A stretch of DNA of 64,000 nucleotides, taken from contig CANQGE010000001.1 of NCBI GenBank assembly GCA_947601495.1, positions 199,580 to 263,579 of the forward strand, written 5' to 3'. Position 1 is the first letter of the stretch, and each line of letters begins with the position of its first letter. Positions 8,673 through 18,159 of the stretch are shown one piece after another. This DNA comes from an uncultured Clostridia bacterium (GTDB taxonomy: Bacteria; Bacillota; Clostridia; TANB77; CAG-508). A program made the translations under genes and the position numbers. The notes below the pieces were generated by a model that searched no databases, was not told the origin of the DNA, and saw only the letters and a program-made list of their open reading frames with translations.

Positions 8673-9087
8673 TAATTTCTCCGTCTAAATTTTTTTCTTT
8701 TACAACACTTGCAAGTATACCATTAATAAAAATAGGAGCAGATTCATCTGCATATTTTTTTGCAAGTTCTACAACTTCGTTTATTGCTATTTTATAAGGT
8801 AAATTTTTATATACCATTTCATAAATAGCAAGTTTTATTAAACTTAAGTTAATTTTAGAAATTCTCTTTAAACTCCAGTTTTCCTTTAAGTTATTTTCTA
8901 TTAATTTATTAATTTCTTCTGAATTTTCTCTAATTCCTTTTTTTATGTCTTTTAAATATTCAACAACTTTTTCATCTGTAATATCATTATTTTCTATAAA
9001 TATTTCAAGTTGTTCATCTTCATCTTTTTGAATTTCAATTTCATAAACTAACTTGAAAGCTAATTCTCTCATTGCAGATCTTTGCAT
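8662..9087 (-). CDS. nusB: Transcription antitermination factor NusB
   Basis: The 141-residue all-helical protein starts QRSAMRELAFKLVYEIEI and has the family ending YKNLPYKIAINEVVELAKKYADESAPIFINGILASV. It binds boxA RNA with NusE/S10 in rRNA antitermination. A ribosome site (TAGGAGG) precedes the ATG. It follows the asp23-amaP-DUF2273 group, an arrangement common in Clostridia, and overlaps xseA. Confidence 0.95.
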   Translation of the reverse strand: MQRSAMRELAFKLVYEIEIQKDEDEQLEIFIENNDITDEKVVEYLKDIKKGIRENSEEINKLIENNLKENWSLKRISKINLSLIKLAIYEMVYKNLPYKIAINEVVELAKKYADESAPIFINGILASVVKEKNLDGEINEN

Positions 9088-9096
9088 TGTTTCCTC

Positions 9097-9384
9097 CTAA
9101 AATTTATCAATGAAATGTTTTAGTTTTTCTTTTACAGTTGATTTATTTTTTTGTACATAATTTCCTATAATAATGCCTGCTAATACAATAACGATAAAAA
9201 CTAAAATTTTATATAATTTTGTAAAACATAATATTAATGCGATTAATCCACCAATTACAGCTCCTCCATATTGAGAAACGAATTTGTTTACTTCACTACC
9301 GCCAAAATCATCAAATTTATTTTCATTTACTTTTTGATTTTCAACTTCATTTTCATTTTCGTTTTCATTTTTATTTTCACTCAT
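9097..9384 (-). CDS. DUF2273 small membrane protein of the Asp23/AmaP cluster
   Basis: The 95-residue protein has a repetitive N-terminus of alternating Asn, Glu and Lys (residues 3-22), then two close transmembrane helices (GGAVIGGLIALILCF and ILVFIVIVLAGIIIGNYV). Length, topology and position between amaP and nusB match DUF2273 members, which co-occur with Asp23 and AmaP and presumably join their membrane complex. The Asn/Glu repeat is encoded by a simple 6-base repeat (GAAAAT/GAAAAC) that could vary in length. Confidence 0.8.
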   Translation of the reverse strand: MSENKNENENENEVENQKVNENKFDDFGGSEVNKFVSQYGGAVIGGLIALILCFTKLYKILVFIVIVLAGIIIGNYVQKNKSTVKEKLKHFIDKF

Positions 9385-9436
9385 AAAAATTTCATTCCTT
9401 TCTTAAAATTTATAATTATGAAAATTATTTTCAAAA

Positions 9437-10087
9437 CTAATTTTGTTCAGTTTCTGTTTCTTTTTCCTCACTTTCAGGACTTTCATTTTCTTCTACAGCA
9501 ACTTCTTCGCTATTTTCTTCAGCATCAGAAGATGGTGGCAAACCTTTTACTCTTTTTGAAGTTATATTTTTAATTTTTATATTAACTTCTTTAACATCTA
9601 AATCTGCTGTTTTCTTCATTGCCTCTTTGATTTTTTGTTGTAAAGTGTTTGATATATCTTTTAGCATAACATCTTTACTTACAATAGCTGTTACAAAAAC
9701 TATTAAATTTTTGTGTTTATCTAAAAAAGTTCTGCTAGAAACTGTTTCTGCTCCTGGAATTTCCTTTATTACACTTGCTATTAAATTTTCCAAACTTTCT
9801 TTTGAAATTACTAATTTTCCACTAGTATTTTCAAGAATAATTCCATCTTTTCCTAAATCTTCTTGTTTACTTGTGAAAAATAAACCTTTTATTGCTAGTA
9901 ATAGCAAAACTGTTACAACAGCTATTGTTACTTGAAATGCAGTATCTCCATAATTTGAAAGAAATGATACTTTCTCAACTATCATATCTACAGAAATAAT
10001 ATTTGTTATTAACAATATTGTTATAATTGCTATTATAACTATTATTATTGAAAAAATTTTTAAAGCTAATTTATCTAAAAATTTCAT
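9437..10087 (-). CDS. amaP: Alkaline shock response membrane anchor protein AmaP
   Basis: The 216-residue protein has two N-terminal transmembrane segments (residues ~10-32 and ~52-70), then an Asp23-like domain (GKLVISKESLENLIASVIK, VFVTAIVSKDVMLKDISNTL, LDVKEVNIKIKNITSKR) and an acidic tail rich in Glu. AmaP tethers Asp23 to the membrane in Bacillota. It lies between asp23 and the DUF2273 gene. The acidic tail (last ~35 residues) is longer than usual. Confidence 0.88.
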   Translation of the reverse strand: MKFLDKLALKIFSIIIVIIAIITILLITNIISVDMIVEKVSFLSNYGDTAFQVTIAVVTVLLLLAIKGLFFTSKQEDLGKDGIILENTSGKLVISKESLENLIASVIKEIPGAETVSSRTFLDKHKNLIVFVTAIVSKDVMLKDISNTLQQKIKEAMKKTADLDVKEVNIKIKNITSKRVKGLPPSSDAEENSEEVAVEENESPESEEKETETEQN

Positions 10088-10102
10088 AATTAATTCCTCA
10101 CT

Positions 10103-10537
10103 TTATTCTTCGTTTGCACTTTCTTCTTCGTCTTCTTCTTGTTTTTTATCTGTTGTTACTGCATGAACTCCTTGCACATGAACATTAACTTCTAAAACTT
10201 TTAAACCTGTCATATTTTCAACTGATTTTTTAACTCTTGATTGAATTTCAAATGCAACTTCTGGAATTCTAGCTCCATATTCAACTATTATATTTACATC
10301 TATTTTTGCATCTTTTTCTCCAACATCTACTTTAATTCCTTTTGCTAAATTTTTCTTACCACTTAAAGCTTCTGTTAATCCAGCAAAACCTCCAGCCATA
10401 CCATATACGCCGGAAACCTCTGAAACAGCAATTCCTGCATAAGTAGCAACAGCTTCATTTGAAATTTTTACAGTATCGTTTCCTTCTACTGATATTTCTT
10501 CTTCTGAAATTTCAACTTCTTCTTTATTTTCCTCCAT
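10103..10537 (-). CDS. Asp23/Gls24 family envelope stress response protein
   Basis: The 144-residue protein carries the Asp23 signature VKISNEAVATYAGIAVSEV (residues ~23-41), GVYGMAGGFAGL, and the conserved strand VDVNIIVEYGARIPEV. Both ends are acidic. Members coat the inner face of the membrane and respond to alkaline or cell-wall stress. It is the first gene of the asp23-amaP-DUF2273-nusB-xseA-xseB run, with a clear ribosome site (AGGAGG) upstream. Confidence 0.93.
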   Translation of the reverse strand: MEENKEEVEISEEEISVEGNDTVKISNEAVATYAGIAVSEVSGVYGMAGGFAGLTEALSGKKNLAKGIKVDVGEKDAKIDVNIIVEYGARIPEVAFEIQSRVKKSVENMTGLKVLEVNVHVQGVHAVTTDKKQEEDEEESANEE

Positions 10538-10608
10538 AATACATCCTCCTTTTCAATATTATTTTTGCTAATAATTAGTATATCAATATAATTGTTTTTT
10601 TACAAGTA

Positions 10609-11577
10609 TTATTCAAATATATCTTCTTCACAAATTTTGTTTCCTCTTAAGAAGTCACATATATTCATTTTTTTTGCATTTTCTGCTTGAATTTCTAATA
10701 CAGAAATTACTCCATCTGTTGCTTTAATAAATAATCCTGTCTTTTCATTTGCAAGAAGAACTTCTCCTGGCTTTGCTTTATTTATATCTTTACAATCAAA
10801 TTTTTCTTCAAAATACTTGTTTTCTAATTTTTGTACTTTCCAAATTTTTATTTTTTTGCTATTTAAATAAGTATATGTTCCCATAATTGGATTTAGCCCT
10901 CTAACTAAGTTTTTTATTTCTTCTGCTGTTTTTTCATTCCAATTAATTTTAGACATTTCCTTATTAAGCATTGGAGCTAAAGTAAATTCTTCTGGTTGAG
11001 ATATTCTTTTTGCAGTTCCTTCTTCTATTTCTTTTACTGTATGAAGTAATAAGTCTGCACCTATTTTAGATAATCTGTTCCATAGCTCGCCAGAAGTTTC
11101 GTCACTACCTATTTCAACTTCTTTTTGATTTATTATATCTCCTGCATCCATTTGCTCGTTAAGATACATTATAGTTACACCTGTGGTTTTATCTCCGTTT
11201 AAAACTGCCCATTGAATTGGTGCAGAACCCCTATATTTTGGAAGCATTGAAGGATGAACATTTATGCATCCTAACTTTGGAATATTCAAAAAAGATTTTG
11301 GAAGAATTACTCCATAAGAAACAACACAAACTAAATCAGGATTCAAATTTTTAATTTCTTCTTTGAATTCTGTGTTGTTTGATATTTTTTCTGGTTGAAA
11401 TACTTTTAAATTTTTTTGAATAGCATATTCTTTAACAGGTGAAGCAAGAAGTTTCATTCCTCTTCCTGCCGGCCTATCTGGAGTTGTAACAACTCCGCAA
11501 ATTTCATAACCATTATCATATAATTTTTCTAAGGAATCTCGTGCAAAATCCGGAGTTCCCATAAAAAGAATTCTCAT
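10609..11577 (-). CDS. fmt: Methionyl-tRNA formyltransferase
   Basis: The 322-residue protein begins MRILFMGTPDFARDSLEKL and carries the catalytic region with the Asn-His-Asp set (CINVHPSMLPKYRGSAPIQW around residues 106-125; GVTIMYLNEQMDAGDII around 133-149). A C-terminal OB-like domain (from ~205) binds tRNA. It formylates initiator Met-tRNA with 10-formyl-THF. Gene order priA-def-fmt is the standard one. Confidence 0.97.
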   Translation of the reverse strand: MRILFMGTPDFARDSLEKLYDNGYEICGVVTTPDRPAGRGMKLLASPVKEYAIQKNLKVFQPEKISNNTEFKEEIKNLNPDLVCVVSYGVILPKSFLNIPKLGCINVHPSMLPKYRGSAPIQWAVLNGDKTTGVTIMYLNEQMDAGDIINQKEVEIGSDETSGELWNRLSKIGADLLLHTVKEIEEGTAKRISQPEEFTLAPMLNKEMSKINWNEKTAEEIKNLVRGLNPIMGTYTYLNSKKIKIWKVQKLENKYFEEKFDCKDINKAKPGEVLLANEKTGLFIKATDGVISVLEIQAENAKKMNICDFLRGNKICEEDIFE

Positions 11578-11632
11578 TTAAAATTTCCTTTTGTAAAATA
11601 TATTTAGGTTTTTAAAAGATTCCTATAAACTT

Positions 11633-12127
11633 TTATTTTTGATTTTTTGTTTCATCTGGATTTACTGTTTCTAAAGTTCCTGGTTCTACTTTTTCAGTAA
11701 AAACTATTCCATTTAAGTGGTCAATTTCATGGCATAGTGCTTGAGCTAATAGGTCTTTTGCTTTTATAGTAATTTTTTTACCATTTATATCCAAAGCTTC
11801 AACAACTACTTCTTTTGGTCTTTTTACTTTTCCAAATTGATTTGGAAAACTTAAACATCCCTCTTCAACTTCTTGTTCTCCTTTTTGTTTTACAAGTACA
11901 GGGTTTATTAAAGTATATTGAGTTTTTTCTTCATCATATAGATCTATTACTATTATTCTTTTTAAAACTCCAACTTGCACACCGGCTAATCCTACTCCAT
12001 CCCATTTGTGCATAGTTTCCATCATATCTTCAGCAAGTTCTTTTATTTTATCGTCTATAACCTCTATTTCTCTTGAATGTTTTTTTAGAATTTCATCATT
12101 TTCATATCTTAGATTTCTAATTGCCAT
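11633..12127 (-). CDS. def: Peptide deformylase
   Basis: The 164-residue protein has motif II EEGCLSFP (metal Cys, residues ~98-105) and motif III HEIDHLNG (metal His pair and catalytic Glu, ~142-149). Motif I reads GLAGVQVG instead of the common GLAAPQVG, a variation I flag; the essential Gln is kept. The enzyme removes the formyl group added by Fmt. It lies between priA and fmt. Confidence 0.96.
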   Translation of the reverse strand: MAIRNLRYENDEILKKHSREIEVIDDKIKELAEDMMETMHKWDGVGLAGVQVGVLKRIIVIDLYDEEKTQYTLINPVLVKQKGEQEVEEGCLSFPNQFGKVKRPKEVVVEALDINGKKITIKAKDLLAQALCHEIDHLNGIVFTEKVEPGTLETVNPDETKNQK

Positions 12128-12141
12128 TTTATTTTTCCTTT

Positions 12142-14373
12142 CTAATTCATACTATTTGGATTTATATCAACAGTAATACTAGTTTCTTTACATTTTTTTA
12201 TTTTTTCATCTTGAATCGCATAATTTACAATATCTAAAACTTTTGATGTAATTTTACATTTTATTATAATTCTCCATCTATATTTATTCTTAATTTTATC
12301 TATTGGTGCAGGAACTGGTTTAAATATGTAAATGTTTTCATTATTTATATTTTTTATTTTCTTATAAACTATTTCTGAAACTTTTTTTATTTCTTCTATA
12401 TTTTTTCCTGAAAATCTAATAAGCATTATATCGCAAAATGGTGGATAATTCAACATTTTTCTTAAATCAATCTCTTGATTATAGAACAAATCATAATCTT
12501 GTTTTTGTGCTTCAATTATTGCATAATGGTCTGGATTATAAGTTTGAATAATTACTTTTCCACTTTCTTCTCTACCACTTCTTCCAGCAACTTGCACTAA
12601 TGTTTGAAATGTTTTTTCTACAGCTCTATAATCATCTAAATTTAAACTGCTATCTGCTGAAACTACTCCAACTAAAGTAACTTTTGGAAAGTGATGTCCT
12701 TTAACTACCATTTGTGTTCCAATTAAAATATCTATATTATCATTTTTAAATTTATCTAAAATTTCTTCATGAGAGTTTTTCTTGCTAACAGTATCTATAT
12801 CCATTCTAATTGTTGAGGCTTCTGGATAAAGTTTATGTATTTCATCTTCTAATTTTTGAGTTCCACTGCCAAAATATTTCACTTTTTTACTCTTGCAATT
12901 TGGACATTCAGTTATATTATTTGTTTCAAAGCCACAGTAATGACATTTTAATTTATTATCTCTAATGTGATATGTTAGGCTTATATTGCAATTCTTACAT
13001 TTTGCAACATATCCACATTCCCTGCACATTACAAAAGTAGAATAGCCTCTTCTATTTAAGAATAATATTGTTTGCTTTTTATTTTTTAAGTTGTTTTCAA
13101 TTTCTTTTTGAAGTTTGAAACTTAACATTGATCTATTTCCTTCTGCAAGTTCATTTCTTAAATCAACAATTTCAACTTCTGGAAGACTACTATTATTTGC
13201 TCTTTTAGTTAAAGTATATAATGATATTTCATTATTTTTAGCTTGATACATTGTATTTATTTCTGGTGTTGCACTTCCTAAAACTAGTGGGCAATTATTT
13301 TGCTTAGCAATATATTTTGCCAAATCTTTAGCATTATATCTAGGAGTTGAATCTGCTTTATAAGACATATCGTGTTCTTCATCAATAATAATTATTCCTA
13401 AATTTTTTACTGGTGCAAAAATTGCAGACCTAGCTCCAATTACTATTTTTGCTTCTCCTTTTGCTATTTTTTGCCATTCATCATATCTTTCTCCTATTGA
13501 TAATTTGCTATGAAGAACAGCAATAATATTTCCAAATCTAGCTAAAAATCTATTTACCATTTGAGGAGTTAAAGATATTTCTGGAACTAAAACAATTGCA
13601 TCTTTTCCATTTTTTATAACTCTATCAATTAATTGTAAATATATTTCTGTTTTTCCAGATCCTGTAACTCCATATATTAAATGTTTTGAAAATTCATTAT
13701 TATCTGTGCAAAAAGCAATACTATCAAAGCACTTTTTTTGCTCTTTATTTAAAACTTTAGGTTCATCTTTTTCTATGTTCTTATGTATAAATGGATTTCT
13801 TTCAATTTGTTTTTCTATAATTTCTATATGACCATTTTTTTCTAATGTTTTTATTGTAGAAGAACTAACACCTGTTATCAGTTCTAAATCAGATTTATAT
13901 ACTCCATCATTTTCTTCTAGAAATTTTAAAACTCTTATATGCTTATCACTTTTAATTTTTTCTGTTTCAATTAAAAAATCTATTTCTTCTTTATCTCTTT
14001 TTAAAAATACGAAATTTCCTGTTTTTTCCTTAGCTCTATTTTCTAGTTTTTTGCCACCTGTCCTAGGAGGTAACATTAGTTTTATACAATCTGATATATT
14101 GCAAAAATATTTTCTTGCCATCAATTTAGCAAGCACTATATTTTCTTCTGAAATGCTATTTTCTTCTTGAATACTAGCTATTTCTTTATTTGCAAACTCT
14201 GATGCTTCTTTTAAATTAATAATAAATCCATCTTCTAATTTTTCACCTTTTCCAAAAGGCACAAAAACTCTAGCACCAACCTGTATAGTATTTTCTAAAC
14301 TAGCTGGTACTATATAATCAAAAACTTTATTTAGTGCTCTTGCATTACTATTAATTATTACTTCTGCAAACAT
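12142..14373 (-). CDS. priA: Primosomal replication factor Y (3'-5' helicase PriA)
   Basis: The 743-residue protein has an N-terminal DNA-binding domain (residues 1-105), a winged-helix part, and the helicase core: Walker A GVTGSGKTEIY (~233-243), DEEH box (~326-329) and the GSATPEINT motif (~367). The eight-cysteine zinc region follows (CRECGYVAKCKNC, CHYCG, CPNCKS, ~445-485), then SF2 motifs VVKGHHFP and QVAGRSGRE. It restarts stalled forks by loading the replicative helicase. An internal coding duplication or break is not seen. Confidence 0.97.
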   Translation of the reverse strand: MFAEVIINSNARALNKVFDYIVPASLENTIQVGARVFVPFGKGEKLEDGFIINLKEASEFANKEIASIQEENSISEENIVLAKLMARKYFCNISDCIKLMLPPRTGGKKLENRAKEKTGNFVFLKRDKEEIDFLIETEKIKSDKHIRVLKFLEENDGVYKSDLELITGVSSSTIKTLEKNGHIEIIEKQIERNPFIHKNIEKDEPKVLNKEQKKCFDSIAFCTDNNEFSKHLIYGVTGSGKTEIYLQLIDRVIKNGKDAIVLVPEISLTPQMVNRFLARFGNIIAVLHSKLSIGERYDEWQKIAKGEAKIVIGARSAIFAPVKNLGIIIIDEEHDMSYKADSTPRYNAKDLAKYIAKQNNCPLVLGSATPEINTMYQAKNNEISLYTLTKRANNSSLPEVEIVDLRNELAEGNRSMLSFKLQKEIENNLKNKKQTILFLNRRGYSTFVMCRECGYVAKCKNCNISLTYHIRDNKLKCHYCGFETNNITECPNCKSKKVKYFGSGTQKLEDEIHKLYPEASTIRMDIDTVSKKNSHEEILDKFKNDNIDILIGTQMVVKGHHFPKVTLVGVVSADSSLNLDDYRAVEKTFQTLVQVAGRSGREESGKVIIQTYNPDHYAIIEAQKQDYDLFYNQEIDLRKMLNYPPFCDIMLIRFSGKNIEEIKKVSEIVYKKIKNINNENIYIFKPVPAPIDKIKNKYRWRIIIKCKITSKVLDIVNYAIQDEKIKKCKETSITVDINPNSMN

Positions 14374-14491
14374 GCTATCTCCTTTAATTCAAATAACATT
14401 CTAGCATAAATTTTACTTTTAGTAAATATTTTAAATATTGTAAAATACTTAAGATTTAATAAATATAAATATACACTTCATTTATACTCTT

Positions 14492-14649
14492 CTTATTTCG
14501 GTTATATATATCTTTTTATAAGTGACTTGGTGTCGCAATCTTCTTTTTTTTAATAAACAAAAGGAAGATTGCTCCAATCGCCCTACGCTTACGCTTCGGT
14601 TGGTCGCTTACGCGTCACTTTTTTAAAGATATATATAACTCGAAATAAG
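14492..14649 (+). repeat. Dispersed palindrome-embedded element, copy 2
   Basis: The core (14527-14613) matches the other copies: hairpin GCAATCTTC/GAAGATTGC with an A/T loop, then CCAATCGC and two TCGCTTACGC-type units. Flanking arms 14492-14526 and 14614-14649 pair over about 35 bases (CTTATTTCG...TTATATATATCTTT...AAGTGAC) with one bulge and a few mismatches, and are unique to this locus. It fills the 387-bp gap between gmk and priA; the remainder is AT-rich with no gene seen. Confidence 0.9.
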
Positions 14650-14760
14650 GAATTCTATAATTGATTTTGAAATTTATTTAAAAAAGTTTAAAATCATCTT
14701 TTTAAAGTGTTTTTGACAAAATAAAAATACACTTTATAATAAAGTGCATTTCTATTTTTA

Positions 14761-15315
14761 TTAATTTTTGCTTTCTTGTTTTATAATTTCTTCAATTATG
14801 TTCACAGTTTTTTCCAAGTTATCATTTTTAAGAACATAATCATATAAGTTTATTCTAGATTCTTCATAGTCAAAACGATTTAATCTAAGAATTATTTCAC
14901 CTTCTGAAGGTTTATCTACTCTATTTTCTAATCTTTTTTTCAATTCTTCTTTAGGCACCCTTAAAAATATAGTTACTATTTTTATATCTTTTAATGTGTT
15001 TTTTAAAGCTTCAGTTCCATTTACATCTATATCTTTTATTATTATTCCTTCTTTTGAAGCTTCATTTAAGATTTTTTTAGAAGTTCCATAGTAATTATTA
15101 TGATGAATATCATATTCATATATTTCATCATTTCTAATCTTTTCTTCAAATTCTTCTCTGCTTAAAAAAATGTATGTTTCTCCAGGAATATCTCCTTCTC
15201 TTGGACTTCTAGTTGTAAGAGAAGGTATTGATTTTACATTTTCCATCCTTTTAATTATTTCTTTTTTTATTGTGTCTTTTCCTGCTCCAGCTACTCCTGA
15301 CAATATAACTAACAT
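14761..15315 (-). CDS. gmk: Guanylate kinase
   Basis: The 184-residue protein has a P-loop GVAGAGKDT (residues 7-15; most relatives have GPSGVGKGT-like loops) and the GMP-binding segment SLTTRSPREGD (~34-44). It is slightly shorter than the usual ~200 residues. It converts GMP to GDP with ATP. The order yicC-remA-gmk-rpoZ-priA-def-fmt is classical for Bacillota, but here the gmk and rpoZ genes are 21 bp apart and gmk is separated from priA by the dispersed element. Confidence 0.93.
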   Translation of the reverse strand: MLVILSGVAGAGKDTIKKEIIKRMENVKSIPSLTTRSPREGDIPGETYIFLSREEFEEKIRNDEIYEYDIHHNNYYGTSKKILNEASKEGIIIKDIDVNGTEALKNTLKDIKIVTIFLRVPKEELKKRLENRVDKPSEGEIILRLNRFDYEESRINLYDYVLKNDNLEKTVNIIEEIIKQESKN

Positions 15316-15336
15316 AATTTATACCTCTTCCATATT

Positions 15337-15543
15337 TTACTCTTCTGAATCATCTGATTTTGTTACTTTTCCTTCTGCTATTTCATGAGCAGCTAAAGTT
15401 ACTGCAGATCTTGCTTTTACTTTTGTTCTAACAGTATCCCCATCTGCTATTTGTCTTGCTCTTTTTGCAGTCATTATTACTAATGAATATCTGTTATCAT
15501 TTACTTTCTCTAATAATTCTGCTACTGTTGGTTTTACTATCAT
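15337..15543 (-). CDS. rpoZ: RNA polymerase omega subunit
   Basis: The 68-residue protein has the conserved core NRYSLVIMTAKRARQIADG and AVTLAAHEIAEGKV. It stabilises the beta' subunit of RNA polymerase. It is placed between remA and gmk as in most Bacillota, with a clear ribosome site (TAGGAGGTG) 5' of the ATG. Confidence 0.95.
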   Translation of the reverse strand: MIVKPTVAELLEKVNDNRYSLVIMTAKRARQIADGDTVRTKVKARSAVTLAAHEIAEGKVTKSDDSEE

Positions 15544-15561
15544 TTAAAACACCTCCTAAAA

Positions 15562-15816
15562 TTATTCTTCAACATTATCTAATCCGTTATCTACTCTTCC
15601 TGCAATAGTTTCTGGCTGAACTGCAGATAATATAATATGTCCAGAGTCCATAATAATAACTGATCTTGTTCTTCTTCCATAAGTTGCATCAACTGCTGTT
15701 TTTGCATCTTTTGCATCTTGAACAATTCTTTTTATTGGGGCTGAATCTGGGCTTACTATTGATATTATTCTTTCTGCTGAAACTATGTTTCCAAAACCAA
15801 TATTAATAAGTTGCAT
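15562..15816 (-). CDS. remA: DUF370 / RemA family extracellular matrix regulator
   Basis: The 84-residue protein is highly conserved: [40 protein letters not shown] and [13 protein letters not shown]. RemA-type proteins are ring-forming DNA-binding regulators in Bacillus biofilm control; in Clostridia the role is less clear. It lies between yicC and rpoZ. Confidence 0.94.
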   Translation of the reverse strand: MQLINIGFGNIVSAERIISIVSPDSAPIKRIVQDAKDAKTAVDATYGRRTRSVIIMDSGHIILSAVQPETIAGRVDNGLDNVEE

Positions 15817-15863
15817 AATCTACCTCTTTCTTTTTTATTTAGATTTTAAAAAATCTATAAAAC

Positions 15864-16739
15864 TTATTCTATATTTTGAATTTGTTCTCTAATGTTTTCT
15901 ACTTCTGTTTTTATTTCAATAACTCTATTTGTTATTTCTAAACAATTTGCTTTAGATCCAATTGTGTTTACTTCTCTATTTATTTCTTGGATAAGAAAAT
16001 CTATTTTTTTACCTATAGGAGAAGATTGTTTTATTAAATTTAAAAACTGTGATATATGACTTTTTAATCTAGTAAGTTCTTCTTCTATAGAAGATTTATC
16101 TGAAAAGATAACTATTTCTTGCATTAATCTATTTTCATCTACAGTTCCTGGTTTTAAAAGTTCATTTACTCTTTCTTGAAGTTTAGCAATATAATCTTCA
16201 ACAAGAGTGCTAGAAAAAGATGTTATTTCTTTTACTTTTTCTTCAATTAAGTATATTCTCTTTTCAATATCTTCTATTAGTTTAGTACCTTCAGTTTCTC
16301 TCATCTTAACAAAATTTTTAATTGCTTCATCAACTGCAATCATTAATTCTGATGAAATTAATTCTTCGTCTTCTTCATCTTCTAGTTTTAATATTTCTGG
16401 TAATTTAGAAACATCTATTACACTAACATTAAAATCTATATTTGTTTCTTCTGCTAAACTTTTTAATTGTGTTAAATATTCTTTAGCAAGCTCTTTGTTT
16501 ATTTTTATGCTTGTTCCTCTACTGCTAAAATTTTCAAAATTTATAAATACATCAATTTTCCCTCTAGAAATTTCTGCATTTATTCTTTTTCTTATGTTAT
16601 CTTCAACACTATTTAAAAATCTAGGTAGTCTTATATTTATATCTGAATATTTGTGATTTACAGATTTAATTTCAACAGTATATGTTCTTCCTTCGTTTTC
16701 ATATTTTCCACGGCCAAAGCCTGTCATACTTTTTATCAA
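15864..16739 (-). CDS. yicC: YicC family protein (putative endoribonuclease)
   Basis: The 291-residue protein begins MIKSMTGFGRGKYENEGRT, the hallmark of YicC, with EIKSVNHKYSDINIRLPR after it and the C-terminal DUF1732 segment KIDFLIQEINREVNTIGSKA. Members are RNA-cleaving or RNA-decay linked proteins. It heads the yicC-remA-rpoZ-gmk run. Confidence 0.95.
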   Translation of the reverse strand: MIKSMTGFGRGKYENEGRTYTVEIKSVNHKYSDINIRLPRFLNSVEDNIRKRINAEISRGKIDVFINFENFSSRGTSIKINKELAKEYLTQLKSLAEETNIDFNVSVIDVSKLPEILKLEDEEDEELISSELMIAVDEAIKNFVKMRETEGTKLIEDIEKRIYLIEEKVKEITSFSSTLVEDYIAKLQERVNELLKPGTVDENRLMQEIVIFSDKSSIEEELTRLKSHISQFLNLIKQSSPIGKKIDFLIQEINREVNTIGSKANCLEITNRVIEIKTEVENIREQIQNIE

Positions 16740-16780
16740 TGTTGTTTCCTCTTTTCCTATTATTTTCTCTGATTACCTTC

Positions 16781-17401
16781 TTATTTTTTGCTCTTTTCTA
16801 ATTGTTTTCTTAGTTTTCTTACTTTTTGTTCTTTTCTAATTTCTAGTCTTATTTTTTCTTCTTGTTCAGCCTTTTTTCTATATGTTTTGGTGCTATCTTC
16901 ATCTAAGTAACTTGTTTTTTCTGTATATTTCATCATTTCTTTTACATCGCTTAAATTATTTTGATAGCTAAATTTTTTCTGTTTAAATATTAATACTGAT
17001 TTTATAGCATAATAAATTAATAATCCACAAGGTAATATCATTATGCTAACTCTTAATTCTTTTGTTGTGTGCAAATATATGTATGGGATGTATAGCGACA
17101 AAACAGCACAAATTAAAAGTTCTATTCCTATAAAACAAAATTTCAAACTATTTTTTCTATAAGCAATTTCAAACATTATAATAGTGAACAATATTATTCC
17201 TAGAGCAAAAAACTTTAAATATTCTTCAAATATGTTACTTTCAAAATTGTAGTATACTAAATTTATTGCAAATAGATAAGCAATAATTATTATTGCTATT
17301 ATTATGTTTTGAAAAATATCTGTGCTTATATTGTTTTTTACTCTATCAGGCAACTGCCTTTTTTTATCTATTTCCAGTTGCATTAATTTTGCTTTGTCCA
17401 A
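16781..17401 (-). CDS. Membrane protein of unknown function with charged C-terminal helix
   Basis: The 206-residue protein has a short basic N-terminus, four predicted membrane segments (about 30-50, 60-80, 88-108, 118-140) and a long charged C-terminal tail (EEKIRLEIRKEQKVRKLRKQ) likely to form a helix. I do not recognise the family. Its start lies 2 bases after the rsmE stop, so it is coupled to rsmE. Confidence 0.7.
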   Translation of the reverse strand: MDKAKLMQLEIDKKRQLPDRVKNNISTDIFQNIIIAIIIIAYLFAINLVYYNFESNIFEEYLKFFALGIILFTIIMFEIAYRKNSLKFCFIGIELLICAVLSLYIPYIYLHTTKELRVSIMILPCGLLIYYAIKSVLIFKQKKFSYQNNLSDVKEMMKYTEKTSYLDEDSTKTYRKKAEQEEKIRLEIRKEQKVRKLRKQLEKSKK

Positions 17402-17403
17402 TA

Positions 17404-18159
17404 CTATATTCCTCCATTTTCAAGTTCATACATAATTATAGAAGAAACTTGCATTGCTACTGTTTCTGTTCTTAAAATTCTTTTTCCTAAAGATATTACT
17501 TTTGCTCCTGCGAGTTTTAGTTTATTTATTTCGTCTTCTTCAATTCCGCCTTCTGGTCCAATAACCACAGCTATTTTATAGTTTTTTTCTTTATTTTTTA
17601 TTTTTATTAATTCATTTTTTATGTAGTTTTCTTTTTCGTTTTCATAAGCTACTAAAAATAAATCATAATCTTTTACTTTTTCACATAAGGAATTAATATT
17701 TTCTATATTTCTTACTTTTGGAATTATATCTCTATTACATTGCTTTGCTGCAACTTCAGATATTTTATTCCATCTATCTATTTTTTTGAATTCATCTTTT
17801 TCAGAAATTTTAACTATACATCTTTTTAAATTTAATGGTATAAATTCTGTTACTCCAAGTTCTGTACCTTTTTGAATTATAAGTTCCATTTTATCTGCTT
17901 TTGGTAATCCTTGAAAAATGTGTAAATTAACATTTCCTTCAGCAGTAATTTCTATCTTTTTTAAAATTTCACATTCAATTTCTTTAGGAGTAATATTTGT
18001 TATTTCACATTCATAATTTTGTGAATTATCGCTATCACATACTTTAATTTTATCTTTAACATTTAATCTTAAAACATTTTTTATATGATTAACATCTTCA
18101 CCAATTATATTTATTTTGTTACCTTTTATTTGATTTTGTTTTACAAAAAATTTACTCAA
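17404..18159 (-). CDS. rsmE: 16S rRNA (uracil(1498)-N(3))-methyltransferase
   Basis: The 251-residue SPOUT methyltransferase has a PUA-like N-terminal domain (KGNKINIIGEDVNHIKNVLR) and the trefoil-knot SAM site: VVIGPEGGIEEDEI (residues ~190-203) and LGKRILRTETVAMQ (~222-235). It methylates U1498 in helix 44. PrmA, its frequent neighbour, is not present. Confidence 0.95.
   Translation of the reverse strand: MSKFFVKQNQIKGNKINIIGEDVNHIKNVLRLNVKDKIKVCDSDNSQNYECEITNITPKEIECEILKKIEITAEGNVNLHIFQGLPKADKMELIIQKGTELGVTEFIPLNLKRCIVKISEKDEFKKIDRWNKISEVAAKQCNRDIIPKVRNIENINSLCEKVKDYDLFLVAYENEKENYIKNELIKIKNKEKNYKIAVVIGPEGGIEEDEINKLKLAGAKVISLGKRILRTETVAMQVSSIIMYELENGGI

Noticed and set aside
15337..15388. 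Plus-strand ORFs antiparallel to core genes (for example within gmk, recA, guaB, priA)
   Set aside because: They mirror the codon pattern of well-conserved minus-strand genes, and have no ribosome sites or family matches.
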